64,000 nt of DNA from Lithodes maja (Eukaryota > Arthropoda > Malacostraca > Decapoda > Lithodidae), in the NCBI GenBank assembly GCA_037953745.1, contig JBAKBP010007152.1:1-64000 (forward strand), given 5' to 3'. The notes beneath the pieces are model-generated. The model saw only the letters and a program-made list of their open reading frames with translations, was not told where the DNA came from and searched no databases. Both the position numbers and the translations under genes were made by a program. Positions 1 through 10,014 of the stretch are shown here, one piece after another. How positions within the stretch are numbered: the stretch's first letter is position 1; the number at the start of each line of letters is the position of its first letter.

Positions 1-103
1 GAGGCATACACCTTTCCCTTCAGAGGGAGAGGCATTCTTTTTATGGTCAGGATTAGCAGCAGTTCTCTGAACTTCCCCCAGCCACATCTAATTCTCCCTA
101 CCA
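1..103 (-). mobile_element. LINE A fragment (3' coding part)
   Basis: The first ~100 bases are close to the reverse complement of 3764-3866, which lies inside the LINE at 2.7-4.3 kb. It is therefore a short piece of the same LINE family on the minus strand, cut by the window edge. It covers the region just after the zinc-finger insert of the ORF. It carries no function by itself. Confidence 0.8.
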
Positions 104-176
104 GTAAATACCCAAAGTGGCCGACAGAGGTGCTGAACGCAGTGTTTACCGCGGTGCTCTGTGGGTAATTGGCAAC

Positions 177-658
177 ATGGAAGCCAAGGATATTATTGTG
201 AATGGCATCCCTGTGAAGAGCTTATGGTGTATAAATGGGTGCAACATATACCAACCTCCGACGAGCGTCACATCTAGTGACGGAGCGCGGCTGAGAAACT
301 CCACACCTCCGCGAGCCACACATTGTGACATCTGTAATTGTTGTATTGAATTACGGGATCACCATTGCTCTTTCCTTAATACATGTGTTGGGCGGTACAA
401 TTACCGTTGTTATGTTAGGCTATGTTTCTTTTTTTTCTTGTGCTTCATATTATCTCGGCTATTTCAGTTTGTTTTTGCCCATCTATTCGTAGGGAATCCT
501 GAGGCTGATACACATGTAAATTTTGTTGCGACCATAATTATTCTTGTAATATGTTTATTAGCTTTTATTCCTATAACTTGGCTTTTTTGTTACCATGTTA
601 TGTTGATAACTAAGGGAATAACAACTTTGGAGAAAGAGCTAAATTTGGGATGGATGTA
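177..658 (+). pseudogene. DHHC palmitoyltransferase-like fragment
   Basis: An open frame from the ATG at 177 to a stop at 657-659 encodes about 160 residues with the core of a protein S-acyltransferase: a Cys-rich stretch (TPPRATHCDICNCCI), the DHHC catalytic signature in RDHHCSFLNTCVGRYNYR, two following hydrophobic membrane segments, and a TTxE-like motif (TTLEKE) near the end. Enzymes of this family palmitoylate cysteines of membrane proteins. A full protein normally has four membrane segments and 250-400 residues. Here the first two are absent and the C-terminus stops where a fold-back repeat begins, so this is a fragment or an exon. The tetrad is followed by SFLNTC rather than the usual animal PWVGNC, which resembles fungal Erf2-type enzymes. 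No splice structure could be established. It could be a retrocopy, cargo of a mobile element, or foreign DNA. Confidence 0.6.
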
Positions 659-1600
659 GTTACCGGGTGTGCCACTGCCGACATACAACATAAATCACCT
701 ATAAATACTTATAATAAAATAAAATACTTATAATTCTATAATACTGTACTAGGTTAGGTTGTTTGGTTAGGGTAATGTATTTTTGTATCCAAAGGCAGTC
801 AAAATAGACGGGAACATGATTGCGAGCGTCCGCGTAGCGTAAACAAGACGGGCGGTACACCCGGTAACTACATTCTTGCCCAAAATTAACCCACGGCCAC
901 TTGTTATAACTTATTTGGGCAAGAATGTAGTTACCGGGTGTACCGCCCGTCTTGTTTACAATACGCGGACGCTCACCATCATGTTCCCGTCTATTTTGAC
1001 TGCCTTTGGATACAAAAATACATTACCCTAACCCAGGGGTTCGGCAACCTGCGGCTCAGGAGTCGCATGCGGCTCTTTCAGGACACATGTGTGGCTCCAG
1101 AAGCTTCAGAAATAATCATTCTTCCTTCAAAATGAAGGCATCATATAAGACATTCAAGGCAACATTAGATTGTTTTATTCAGCTTCGAAACGATGCATTG
1201 GTATCAATCATTATGATTATAGAAATGTGACTCATGTCATTCCTAAGCTTGTGAATACCAGTACTGTATATTGAACAATATCACTATAATTTGTTTAGTT
1301 CAAAAGTAAGGTATATTCTCTTATTTCTGAAGTACCCGGTACTGTAGATTTCGGTTAATGAGACCATTTTATTGTATTGTGGCTCCGACAATGCAAATAT
1401 TTGATGAGACTTTAAAAAAATGGCTCTTCTAGCTTGAAGGGTTGCTGACCACTGCCCTAACCAAACAACCTAACCTAACCTAACCTAGTACTGTATTATA
1501 GATTTATAAGTATTTATTTTATTATAAGTATTTATAGATGATTTATGTTTTAGCCTATGTCGGTAGTGGTACCGGGTAACTACAGTACTGTACATCCATC
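648..1600. repeat. Long fold-back repeat (inverted arms), split by a hAT MITE
   Basis: Left arm about 653-886 and right arm about 923-1597 are reverse complements: both contain the block tagttaccgggtg, the run cagtcaaaatagacgg and the (ATTT/TATA)-rich stretch before ggttaggtt. Only about 36 bases separate the arms. The right arm is interrupted by a later hAT MITE at 1034-1454. A palindrome of this size suggests a fold-back or MITE-type DNA transposon; no transposase is present. Its left end overlaps the last codons of the DHHC frame. Confidence 0.8.
1034..1454. mobile_element. hAT-type MITE, 421 bp, with 8-bp target duplication
   Basis: The element begins CAGGGGTTCGGCAACC and ends GGGTTGCTGACCACTG, giving imperfect terminal inverted repeats of the CAGNGGT...GCAACC type seen in hAT transposons. 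It is flanked on both sides by ccctaacc (1026-1033 and 1455-1462), the 8-bp duplication expected of hAT. Removing it restores the right arm of the surrounding fold-back repeat. There is no coding capacity, so it must have been moved in trans. Confidence 0.88.
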
Positions 1601-1612
1601 CCTATATTTGCC

Positions 1613-1830
1613 CCTGCTGGTAATATATATGATGATGATAATTATAAAATAAGTCATGGGGGGTGGGGTGAGACCGGGGGACAACCTCACTCAACCTATC
1701 ATTGTATCCCACGGCTGGTAATAAAACAATTTACCCAACACCTGGCCGTGGGATACAATAATGGGGTGAGGGGGGGCCCTCACACCTATGACTTATTGTC
1801 ATCATCATTATATGTTACGATATCAGCAGG
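1613..1830. repeat. Second fold-back repeat
   Basis: About 1613-1712 and 1746-1828 are imperfect reverse complements: cccctgctg and gataacta-rich sequence on the left are answered by cagcaggggc on the right, and both arms carry ataagtcat and tgtatcccacgg. The ~33-base loop is AT-rich. It is probably a MITE-like element related to the first fold-back repeat. No coding potential. Confidence 0.7.
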
Positions 1831-1849
1831 GGCAAATAACAACTGGCCG

Positions 1850-2640
1850 TGAAATAATTTTGCAACAAAAAAGCAGTCAAATTAGACGCGAATGTAACTA
1901 CAGTATGAGCGTGCGACTATGTAAATACAGTGGGCGTATCGTCGCTTTGTTTACATAATTCCTACGCTCGCTGCGGCTCGCAGTTACTTTCGCTTCTGAT
2001 TTGACTGCTTTCACCCACTGCATTATAACCCAATAAGCCATTAGATGAGGAATCGTGAGTTTATATATATATAGGCCTAATTATTTATGTAAAGGATGTA
2101 GTATTTGGGTGTACCGCCTGCCTTTTTTACACTAGGCTACTCGCAAGCTCGCGATCATGTTTTCCGTCTATTTTGACTGCTGTGGGAACGGTGGGATACA
2201 ATAGGCCTAAGGCAAGAGTTGTGTTATCGGGCGTATCGCCTATGTGACCTACCTCTGACCGGGTATATCCTATTGTTTACTAGGCTATACCCCTTTGAAA
2301 GGACATTAACCTAACCTAACAACCTTACCTAACCTATCCTAGTATTATGGGTGAGGGCTGCCGCCCCCACACCCCCGCTGTTTGACATCAACTTACGTGT
2401 TTACACAACGAACGTCCGGTAACACAACTCATTCCTACAATAATAGGTTAAGGGATCCCTTACACCCCCCCCCCCCCTCAATGACTTATTGTCATCATTA
2501 TAAATACAGTCCAACTCGGCCCCTTGCCAACCGCCCATTACCAACTCGGCCCATCAAATACCAACTCGGACCACATGGCCTAACCTAATACCCTTCCTTA
2601 TGGTATATATTCTACTCTACCAATCGTAGGCTAAGTGTTT
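1850..2640. other. Fragments of the fold-back repeat family; no gene
   Basis: This stretch contains partial copies of blocks seen in the neighbouring palindromes: gcagtcaaattagacgcg (1871), tctattttgactgct (2168), gtgttatcgggcg (2221) and gacttattgtcatcatt (2480). It also holds CCTAA runs and a polyC tract near 2465-2478. From 2515 to 2575 the phrase aactcggcc recurs at short spacing. I see no gene. Similar pieces recur at 9.84-10.87 kb. Confidence 0.6.
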
Positions 2641-2689
2641 AACATATTTGGCTCTCTGTTTTCTTAGCACTTTTCCGTCGGCTAAAAGG

Positions 2690-4300
2690 CGAACTTGAAT
2701 CCTTTCTTTGGAGATTGGTGTAAACTTAGTCACTGAGTTGATAAACACCATTATTAAAGATGAGAAAATCCCAGAGGATTGGCTCAAAAGTGTAATAGTA
2801 AATATATACAAAGGAAAAGGGGATGCGCTAGATAGAGGAAATTATAGGGGCCTGAAAATGCTTGACCAAATCATGAAGGTCTGTGAGAGAGTCCTTGAGG
2901 GTTTGATCAGGCAAAGCATCTTTATTGATGATATGCAGTTTGGTTTTATGCCAGGACGTGGTACAACCGATGCTATCTTCATAGTCAGGCAGATACAGGA
3001 AAGATACTTACTAAAAGTCAGGGATCTTTACTTTGTGTTTGTGGACCTGGAGAAGGCCTTTGATAGGGTACCTAGAGATGTTGTACAGTGGGCTATGAGG
3101 AAACTTGGTGTGGAAGAGTGGCTGGTGCGTGTGATAATGAAGATGTATGAGGATTCGCGAAGTTCGGTGAGGGTGAAGGGTGTACTGAGTGATGAGTTCG
3201 CAGTCTGTGTTGGAGTCCATCAGGGTTCAGTGTTAAGCCCCCTCCTCTTTATTATGGTCTTGGAGGCGCTGTCTAGAAATTTTAGAGGCGGACTCCCGTT
3301 GGAACTGTTTTATGCAGACGATTTAGTCCTAATAGCTGACAGTATGCAGGATGCTGAGGCCAAATTCAGAGAGTGGAGAGAGGGCATGGCGAGCAAGGGT
3401 TTACGAGTCAATATTAACAAAACCAAGGTTATGCATTGTAGTTTGAGACGAGGCAATGTGGAAAAGAGCGGTGCATACCCATGTGCAGTGTGTGGAAAGG
3501 GAGTGGGCGTTAACTCAATTTAATGTAGCATCTGTCGATGTTGGGTACACCATGGGAGTAAGCGCTGTAGTAGAATAAAGGGGCCCCTGCCGAAGGATAA
3601 GTCAGAAATAGAGAAATTTGAGTGCGTAGTGTGCAAAGGCGAGCTTGTGTTAAGTGATGATCCTGTGGCTGTGAATTTTGGAAATGAGTCTTTGGAGCTG
3701 GTGAACAAGTTTTGTTACCTAGGAGATACCATCTCTGCCGGTGGTGGGGCTGAGGCTACCACTGTTGCTAGAATTAGGTGTGGCTGGGGGAAGTTCAGAG
3801 AATTGATGCCAATCCTGACCATGAAAAGAATGCCTCTCCCCCTGAAGGGAAAGGTGTATGCCTCATGTGTTAGAAGTGCAATGACGTATGCCTTAGAAAC
3901 ATGGGCCGTTAAAGTAGAGGATGTCAACAGAATGGAGCGTAATGAGATGAGAATGGTGAGATGGATGTGTGGGGCCAGGCTACAGGATAGAATAACAAAT
4001 GTTGAGCTGAGGAGACGTTTAGGTATAAAGAGTATTAGCGAGGTGATGCGTACAAGTAGACTGGGATGGTATGGACATGTGGAGAGAATGGATGAACAAA
4101 ATTGGGTGAAAAAAATGCAGGTCTGTGATTGTGGAGGGAGCTGCACCAAGGGGTGGACCGAGGAAGACCTGGGATCGGACTATACGCGCCGATCTCAAAT
4201 CCAAGAACTTGACAAGTGAAGCAGCCCTTAACAGGGTTGCCTGGAATGCCGCCATTAGGACAAGAGACTGAAACTGCACTTATGTGTGGAACACTCAGTC
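2690..4300 (+). pseudogene. LINE A reverse transcriptase (5'-truncated, one nonsense codon)
   Basis: Non-LTR retrotransposon ORF2. It shows RT motifs NIYKGKGDALDRGNYRG, FVDLEKAFDRVPR (motif A), GVHQGSVLSPLLF and LFYADDLVLIAD (catalytic YADD). Next comes a Cys/His module (CAVCGKGVGVNSI then CSICRCWVHHG and FECVVCKGEL) resembling a PHD-type finger. The C-terminal part has LGWYGHVERMDE. The frame is continuous from ~2708 to 4219 except for one in-frame TAA at 3521-3523, inside the zinc finger. The endonuclease end is missing. The 3' UTR ends around 4300 with gtgtggaacactcagtc, shared with copies at 31.6-31.7 kb. It meets LINE B tail to tail. Clade assignment is uncertain. Confidence 0.85.
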
Positions 4301-4304
4301 TTAA

Positions 4305-6890
4305 AATTTTATGTATTTACCTATTTGTATTTACCTATTTGTAGTTTACAGGAATTGAGCAGCGCTCGTGTTGTCCTGTCTTAGTTACTTTATAATCAAT
4401 CCATTTTACTTAGACAAGTATCGTAATGGATATTCCCAGTTCCCAGTATTTTGGACTAACATATCATAACTTATGTTGCCCTATTTCCATATTTACATTT
4501 ATCCAACCTAGATTTGAACATGTTAATGTTCCTCGCTCTCACCACCTCCTCCTCCAAGTTGTTCCAAGTCTCTATACTCCTATATGGGAAGCTGAATTTC
4601 TTTGTGTCCTTACGACATCTGCCCTTCCTCAGCTTAAACTCGTGCCCTCTTGTCCTTCCATTATCCCTCACGAATAGATCTTCCCTATCTACTCGTTCCA
4701 AACTTTTTACTCCCTTGAACATCGTTATTAAGTCGCCTCGTTCCCTTCTCTCTTTCAAGGTAGGCAGTTGTAGTGTCTTAAGTCTTTCCTCATATGTCAA
4801 CTCCTTCAATCTTGGGATCATCTTCGTTGCTATCCTTTGGACTTTCTCTAATTTGTTTATATGTTTTTTCAAATGTGGTGACCATATCACTGCTGCATAT
4901 TCTAATCTTGGTCTTATCATAGTCATTATCAATTTTCTTAACATTTCTTCATCCAAATAGTTAAATGCCACTCTCATATTGGTTATTATTCCATATGCTC
5001 CTCCAATGATCATGTTAATATGCTTCTCCGGGGATAGATCATCTTGTATTATCACTCCAAGGTCCTTCTCATGCCGTGTTTTGCCGATTATTTCAATTCC
5101 TAATTTGTACACCCAGCTTGGCCTTATCTCACTTGTTCCCACTTCCAAAACATGACACTTTTCTGCATTGAAACTCATTTTCCAGGTTTGGCTCCATCTG
5201 TGCAACTCATCTAGGTCCTTTTGAAGATCCTGACAACTTTCTATACAGGTGACATTCTTCATGATCTTAGCGTCATCCGCAAACATATTCATATGACTAT
5301 TCAAGTTTTCTGGCATGTCGTTTACATAAAGTAGGAACATTATCGGACCCAACACTGATCCCTGTGGTACTCCGCTCGTCACACTCCTCCACTGTGAATA
5401 TTCGTCTCTTATCGTGGTCCTCATTTCTCTTCCTATTAAAAAGTTTTCCATCCATTTTAACATCCTACCATGTACACCTCCAACAACCTGCAATTTCCAC
5501 AATAACCTTTTGTGAGACACCCTGTCAAAGGCCTTTTTCAGGTCCAGGTAAACACAGTCAACCCATCCCTCTCTCTCCTGTGTAACATCTACAACTCTGC
5601 TATAAAAGCTTAATAAATTAGATACACAAGATCTCCCTTCCCTGAATCCAAACTGTTTCTCGCTAAGCACCCCCTGTCCCTCAATGAAGTGTGTCCACTT
5701 TTTCCTTATAATTTTCTCACAAATTTTACAAACAATGCTGGTGAGGGACACCGGTCTGTAGTTAAGCGGATTTTCTCTGTCTCCTCCTTTGTAAATTGGT
5801 ACTATGTTAGCTCTCTTCCATTCCACTGGCAGGTCTCCCTCATTCAGTGAAGATTTGATGATTTCATAGATTGGTTCCACTAACTCTTCCGCACATTCTT
5901 TGAGGATCCATCCAGCCACTCCATCTGGTCCCATTGATTTCCTCACGTCCAAATCCTGCATCAATTTCAGCACTTCACTTTTTGTCACTTTCATTTCAGG
6001 CATCTGTGGTGTTCTCATTTCTCTATTAGGTTCTATAAACTCCTCCTCTTTTACAAACACTGACTGAAGCTTTTCATTCATAACTTCACACAATTCTTTA
6101 TCTTTCTCATAGCTGTTTGTTCCAACTCTTAGTCTGACAATACCTTCTTTTGTTTTTATTTTTCCATTTACAAATCTATAAAATAGTTTTGGCTCATTTT
6201 TGCACTTCTCTACAATATTCCTTTCATATTTATATTGTTCCTCGCGTCGTATCTTTACGTATTCATTTCTTTTCTCCTTGTACTTATTCCAGTTATTTTC
6301 ACTATGTCTCTTCCGTGCTATATTCCAGGCTCGGTTTCTTCTATCCTGTGCCTTACTACATCTTATATTGAACCATTCTTTTTCCTTCTTTACCCCTGAT
6401 TGGAACCTTGGGACATATTTATGTATCCCTTCTTCATATACTTTCAGGAAAAGTCTATATTTGTCTTGAACCATTTCCAGGCTTTCTAGTTCCTTCCAAT
6501 TTATACTTTGGAAATAATGTTTCAATGATTTAAAATCAGTTTTAGCATAATTGTATCTATTTATTTTATGTCCTTCCTTTCTCTCCTCATTTTTCCCCAA
6601 ATCCATCTCCATTTCTAATATCTTGTGATCACTTTTTCCCAAGGGACAACGATAATTTATCTTTCTAACATCATGTGGATCACTGGTGAAGACTAGGTCT
6701 AGCCTGGATGGTTCATCCATCCCTCTGATTCGTGTGTTTTCTCTAACATGTTGTGTTAACATGTTTTCTGTTACTAGATTCAATAATTTACTGCCCCAAG
6801 ATTCATTATTATTTCCCGCATCTAACCCTTCCCAATTGACTTCCTTACAATTGAAATCACCTGTTAATAATAATTTATTTCTCCTATTAA
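4305..6890 (-). pseudogene. LINE B (CR1/Jockey-group) ORF2, 3' portion
   Basis: A minus-strand frame (4471 to the insertion at 6890) encodes the second half of an AP-type endonuclease (LLLTGDFNCKEVNW; GKSDHKILEM) followed by a complete RT: ANIVPIYKGG, NPLNYRPVSLTS, VYLDLKKAFDRV (motif A), [14 protein letters not shown] and MFADDAKI (catalytic FADD). The C-terminal segment WNNLEEEVV is typical of CR1-like elements. The frame itself has no stop or shift; the gene is broken only by the TTAA element at 6891-9118, and the start of the endonuclease continues at 9123-9438. The 3' end (4305-4335) is a short tandem repeat of aaataggtaaatac read on the minus strand, as in CR1-like tails. Confidence 0.85.
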
Positions 6891-7189
6891 CCTCTCCGCG
6901 GCGCACAGGGGGTTTTCTACAGGGTAAGACTGTGCGCACCTATGATGATTTGGGGACCTATTGCAAATTTCGATAAAAAGTACATCATCGTGTAGGGAAT
7001 GTTTGCGGGCATCGGCCCATATATATTTGACCCCCAAAAAAATGTCTGGGGGGGGTGGGGGAACGGTCCGTAGTTGAAAAATGTGGAGCGAATGGCACCG
7101 CGCGGCTAGATTGTCATCGAGCGGCGAGATTTCCCTGCCGAATATTTACGCGCGCAGGGGATAGGAGGAGGGGGTGGGTTACGGCGTAT

Positions 7190-7745
7190 TATCACGTATA
7201 TCTCCTTTTTTGAGCCCTTTTAGGCTATGTAGAGTATGTATACGTGTGTAGGCCACCCATATAACAATGAATATGCCTCATAGTGACCAAAAATTGCAAT
7301 ATATAAGGGAATTATAAGAGAATTTTTAGGCGGGAATGAAGATGTGTTGGAGGTTTGGCGGCAATTTATGAGCTGAGAGTGTGGTTTACGCCATACATAT
7401 CACGTATATCTTGTACGTAGAGCACTGTCATGCTATAATACAGACTTGTACGTATGTATACGTGCCATATATCAAAATATATACCGCATATTGACCAATT
7501 CATGCGATATTTACGCACATTATCAAAGAGTTTCTATGCGTGAACCAAGGTGTGAGTGAGTTATGCTGGGAATGAAAGGGGGAGAGGGTGTGTTACGCCA
7601 TAAATATCACATAAATCTTGTATTTAGAGCACTGTCATGCTATAATAAAGACGTGTACGTATGTAGGCGTCCCATATAACAAGGAATATACCGCATATAG
7701 CCCAATTGATGCGATATTTACGCAAATTGTGAATGTGTTTCTAGC
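7190..7745. repeat. Diverged ~200-bp tandem repeats inside the TTAA element
   Basis: Two clear and one diverged unit share the blocks tagagcactgtcatgctata, acgtatgta, accgcatat and gatgcgatatttacgca (starting near 7415 and 7624). The first unit (about 7190-7370) has drifted further. The spacing is about 200 bases. No coding function is apparent; subterminal repeats in DNA transposons sometimes bind transposase. Confidence 0.65.
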
Positions 7746-8864
7746 AGACGGAAGCCTGAAAGGGTGGGTTGGGGGTGGGTGGGTGGGAGGGAGGGAGGGA
7801 GGCATGCAGGGGTGCAGGGAGGGAGTGAGTGAGTCGTGAAGAGAAGGAAGGCAGGCAGATCCAGCTGTGTGACAATTGTGAAGGCGCCCGAGGCGTATGG
7901 ATGCTTGGCTGCCTATGTCCTGCGAATCACCATCAAACAGCAGGGCGCCATATTTTGATGGTGTCAGAGTTTTCCGGGTAATTTTTGCACGCGAGGGTGT
8001 CTTATGGACAGGGACAGCAGAGGTGGCGGCAGAGGCAGCGGCAGGGGCAGCAGTGGTGCGTGGCCTTGATGGCAAGATGATGGTGGTGCCTGTCGCCCTT
8101 CTCTCTGTTCCTTGGGCAGGGGCGGCAGGGGCAACAGGGGCAACAGGGGCAGCAGGGCCACCAGGGACAGCAGGGCCAGCAGTCTCTTTCCCTCTCCCTT
8201 TCCCCTTCCCCTTCCCTGTTCCTTGGGCAGGGGCGGCAGGGGCAGCAGGGGCGGCAGCGGGAGCCGGGCCAGGGGCGGCGGCGGCAGCCGGGCCAGGGGC
8301 GGCGGCTGGTGGTGGTGGTGGTGGTGGTAGGGGCACTGTGGCTGGCGTACGGGATCTTTTCCCTACGCCCGTGCCTTTAATTTTTCCTGCCCCCGCAGGT
8401 TTTGCAGCCCTAGGGCGGCCTCCTGCGTCGCTGGCAGGGGCAGCAGGGGCGGCAGCGGCAGTCGGGCCAGGGGCGGCGGCGGCAGCCGGGCCAGGGGCGG
8501 CGGCTGGTGGTGGTGGTGGTGGTGGTAGGGGCACTGTGGCTGGCGTACGGGATCTTTTCCCTACGCCCGTGCCTTTAATTTTTCCTGCCCCCGCAGGTTT
8601 TGCAGCCCTAGGGCGGCCTCCTGTGTCGCTGGCAGGGGTGGCAGGGGTGGTAGTGGTTGTTGCAGTGGCCTGGGTCATGGTGGCAGTGTCCCAAAAGACC
8701 AATGACCTCTGTGCCATTGCCCTGCTTGCACGTGTTTTTTGTGCTTTGGGTGCTGGTGTTTCGTCCTCAGAGCTGTAGGGCGTGTCGTACTGGTAGCTAG
8801 GGTCTTTGGCAGCCACCCTCTGCCTTCCACGGCGGCTAACACCACCAGAAGGAGGTTGTGTCAC
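7635..8864 (-). CDS. Ala/Pro-rich open frame in the TTAA element (uncertain)
   Basis: A 409-codon minus-strand frame starts at an ATG at 8862-8864. Its N-terminus (QYDTPYSSEDETPAPK) is acidic and serine-rich, as in the leader of some piggyBac transposases. The bulk is low-complexity Ala/Pro with a 66-residue internal duplication (GGRPRAAKPAGAGKIKGTG repeated). The last ~100 residues are translated low-complexity repeat. No catalytic domain is present. It could be the remains of a transposase N-terminus or merely open because of GC-rich composition. Confidence 0.25.
   Translation of the reverse strand: MTQPPSGGVSRRGRQRVAAKDPSYQYDTPYSSEDETPAPKAQKTRASRAMAQRSLVFWDTATMTQATATTTTTPATPASDTGGRPRAAKPAGAGKIKGTGVGKRSRTPATVPLPPPPPPPAAAPGPAAAAAPGPTAAAAPAAPASDAGGRPRAAKPAGAGKIKGTGVGKRSRTPATVPLPPPPPPPAAAPGPAAAAAPGPAPAAAPAAPAAPAQGTGKGKGKGRGKETAGPAVPGGPAAPVAPVAPAAPAQGTERRATGTTIILPSRPRTTAAPAAASAATSAVPVHKTPSRAKITRKTLTPSKYGALLFDGDSQDIGSQASIRLGRLHNCHTAGSACLPSLHDSLTPSLHPCMPPSLPPTHPPPTHPFRLPSARNTFTICVNIASIGLYAVYSLLYGTPTYVHVFIIA
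8236..8637. repeat. 198-bp tandem duplication, GGC/GGT-rich
   Basis: Two copies of a 198-base unit lie head to tail; for example aggggcactgtg occurs at 8329 and again at 8527. Each unit contains a (GGT)n run, a gcgtacgggatcttttccc block and a GGC-rich stretch. The copies are nearly identical, so the duplication is recent. Because 198 is divisible by 3, the minus-strand frame stays open across it. Confidence 0.85.
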
Positions 8865-9122
8865 CAGGGAGCGAGCGTGAGGGACGTGTGGGCTCCATGA
8901 CTAGTGCTTGGTTACTGGCGCGGTGGTGCTTGCACGAGTGCGGGGAGAGCGTTTGGCGGGGTGGTATCGAGAGTTGACACGTAGTACTATATCCACACCA
9001 ATTTTCAGCCGCCTGACTATTAACGCGCGGTTTTGGTACGCGTTCAAAGGCGTTACTCTGGAGAGTCTTCCTGCAGTCCGCCGGGGGAACTCTTAAGAGT
9101 CTTCCCGCAGCTCCCGGGTTAA

Positions 9123-9466
9123 AAAGTATTTTTAGTGCATCTAGAGATTCCGTGATTAGTTGATCATATTTATCCCGCTTCCATGCTCTAGTTTGTGGTG
9201 GTATATAAGCCACTGCTATATCAGTTGCTTTGTTGTCCTTGTCTTTTATTGTCACTGCTATAATTTCTGATCTATTATTGCCTAGGTTAATCTCACTTGC
9301 TTCTATATTTTTGTCAGTCATTATTAACACTCCACCGCCCACTTTTCCTTCTCTATCTTTTCTCCACACATTGTACCCTTCCCATCCCAACACTCCCAAT
9401 TCAGTACCACCTCTCAACTTTGTTTCTGCTAAGCACATAATATGTGGTTTATATTTCTCAATATAG
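9123..9466 (-). pseudogene. LINE B endonuclease, 5' portion (separated by TTAA insertion)
   Basis: The minus-strand frame from about 9438 to 9123 encodes the N-terminal half of the LINE B AP-endonuclease: CLAETKLRGG (with the catalytic Glu), EGYNVWRKDREGKVGGG, and VAVAYIPPQ-like sequence. It runs into the right end of the TTAA element and resumes at 6890. Upstream of 9460 the element is lost at a (TATG)n tract at 9467-9487, so LINE B is 5'-truncated within its endonuclease domain. Confidence 0.8.
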
Positions 9467-9494
9467 TATGTATGTATGTATGTATGTTTATCAT

Positions 9495-9840
9495 TGGTGG
9501 GCCTACTTATATGGACTCAAACCACGAAAGTAATCATTGTTCGAATCACTGATTAAAGTTTTCCAATGTTACGCGTTTTGAAAATTAATAATAATAATTG
9601 TAGCCAATCACTAATTTTCTTTGAAGCCTTTGGTAAAAATTTAAGAGACCCTGGACAGCTTTTTAACCTAACCAAAGCTAACCTAACAAAACAAAATAAC
9701 TAGTAAAAAGGCTGTCCAGGATCTCTTCAATTTTTACCAAGCCTTTCTTTATCTTTGGTGGGCCTACTTATATTGACTCAAAGTTCTCAAACCATTAAAG
9801 TTTGAATCCATTGTTCAAAACACTGATCAAAGATTTTCAA
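9495..9840. repeat. Inverted-repeat (MITE-like) element
   Basis: The arms at about 9624-9665 and 9704-9746 are reverse complements (tttggtaaaaatttaagaga against tctcttcaatttttaccaa). Outside them, gtgggcctacttatat appears at both ~9498 and ~9758 as a direct repeat. The loop holds CCTAA-type sequence. No gene. Confidence 0.65.
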
Positions 9841-10014
9841 ATATATGGGCCGAGTTGGTACTGAGTTGGTAATGCAAGACGGGCCGGGTTGGTAAAAATA
9901 GAGGGGCCGAGTTGGCCCTATCCATCATTATATATATTGCCAGCAGGGGGCAAATTTCAGAAAATAATGCATTAAAAATAGACTGTAACGTAATCGCGAG
10001 CGCACAACCTATGT
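9840..10014. other. Fold-back family fragment, interrupted by SINE 1
   Basis: This contains gggccgagttggt blocks (compare aactcggcc at 2.52 kb), ccagcagggggcaaat, and aaaaatagactg followed by cgagcgcaca. It continues after the SINE at 10544. It ends in cacaacctatgt, the target site duplicated by the SINE insertion. Confidence 0.5.

Larger units (their letters stand above)
6891..9118. mobile_element. TTAA-flanked (piggyBac-type) insertion, 2228 bp
   Basis: The LINE B frame is interrupted precisely between TTAA at 6887-6890 and TTAA at 9119-9122. Deleting the insert plus one TTAA restores an uninterrupted reading frame (DALKILF joined to NRRNKLLL). TTAA duplication is the hallmark of piggyBac transposons. 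The ends, cctctccgcgg and the complement of gcagctcccggg, are only weakly inverted. No recognisable DDD transposase is present, so the copy is probably non-autonomous. Inside are ~200-bp AT-rich repeats (left half) and a GC-rich Ala/Pro-coding block (right half). Confidence 0.75.

Noticed and set aside
1470..1490. Telomeric array
   Set aside because: Only three CCTAA units; too short and interstitial, so taken only as weak support for an arthropod source.
8112..8330. Gly/Arg-rich frame in the GGC repeat
   Set aside because: Low-complexity translation of the duplicated GGC/GGT repeat.
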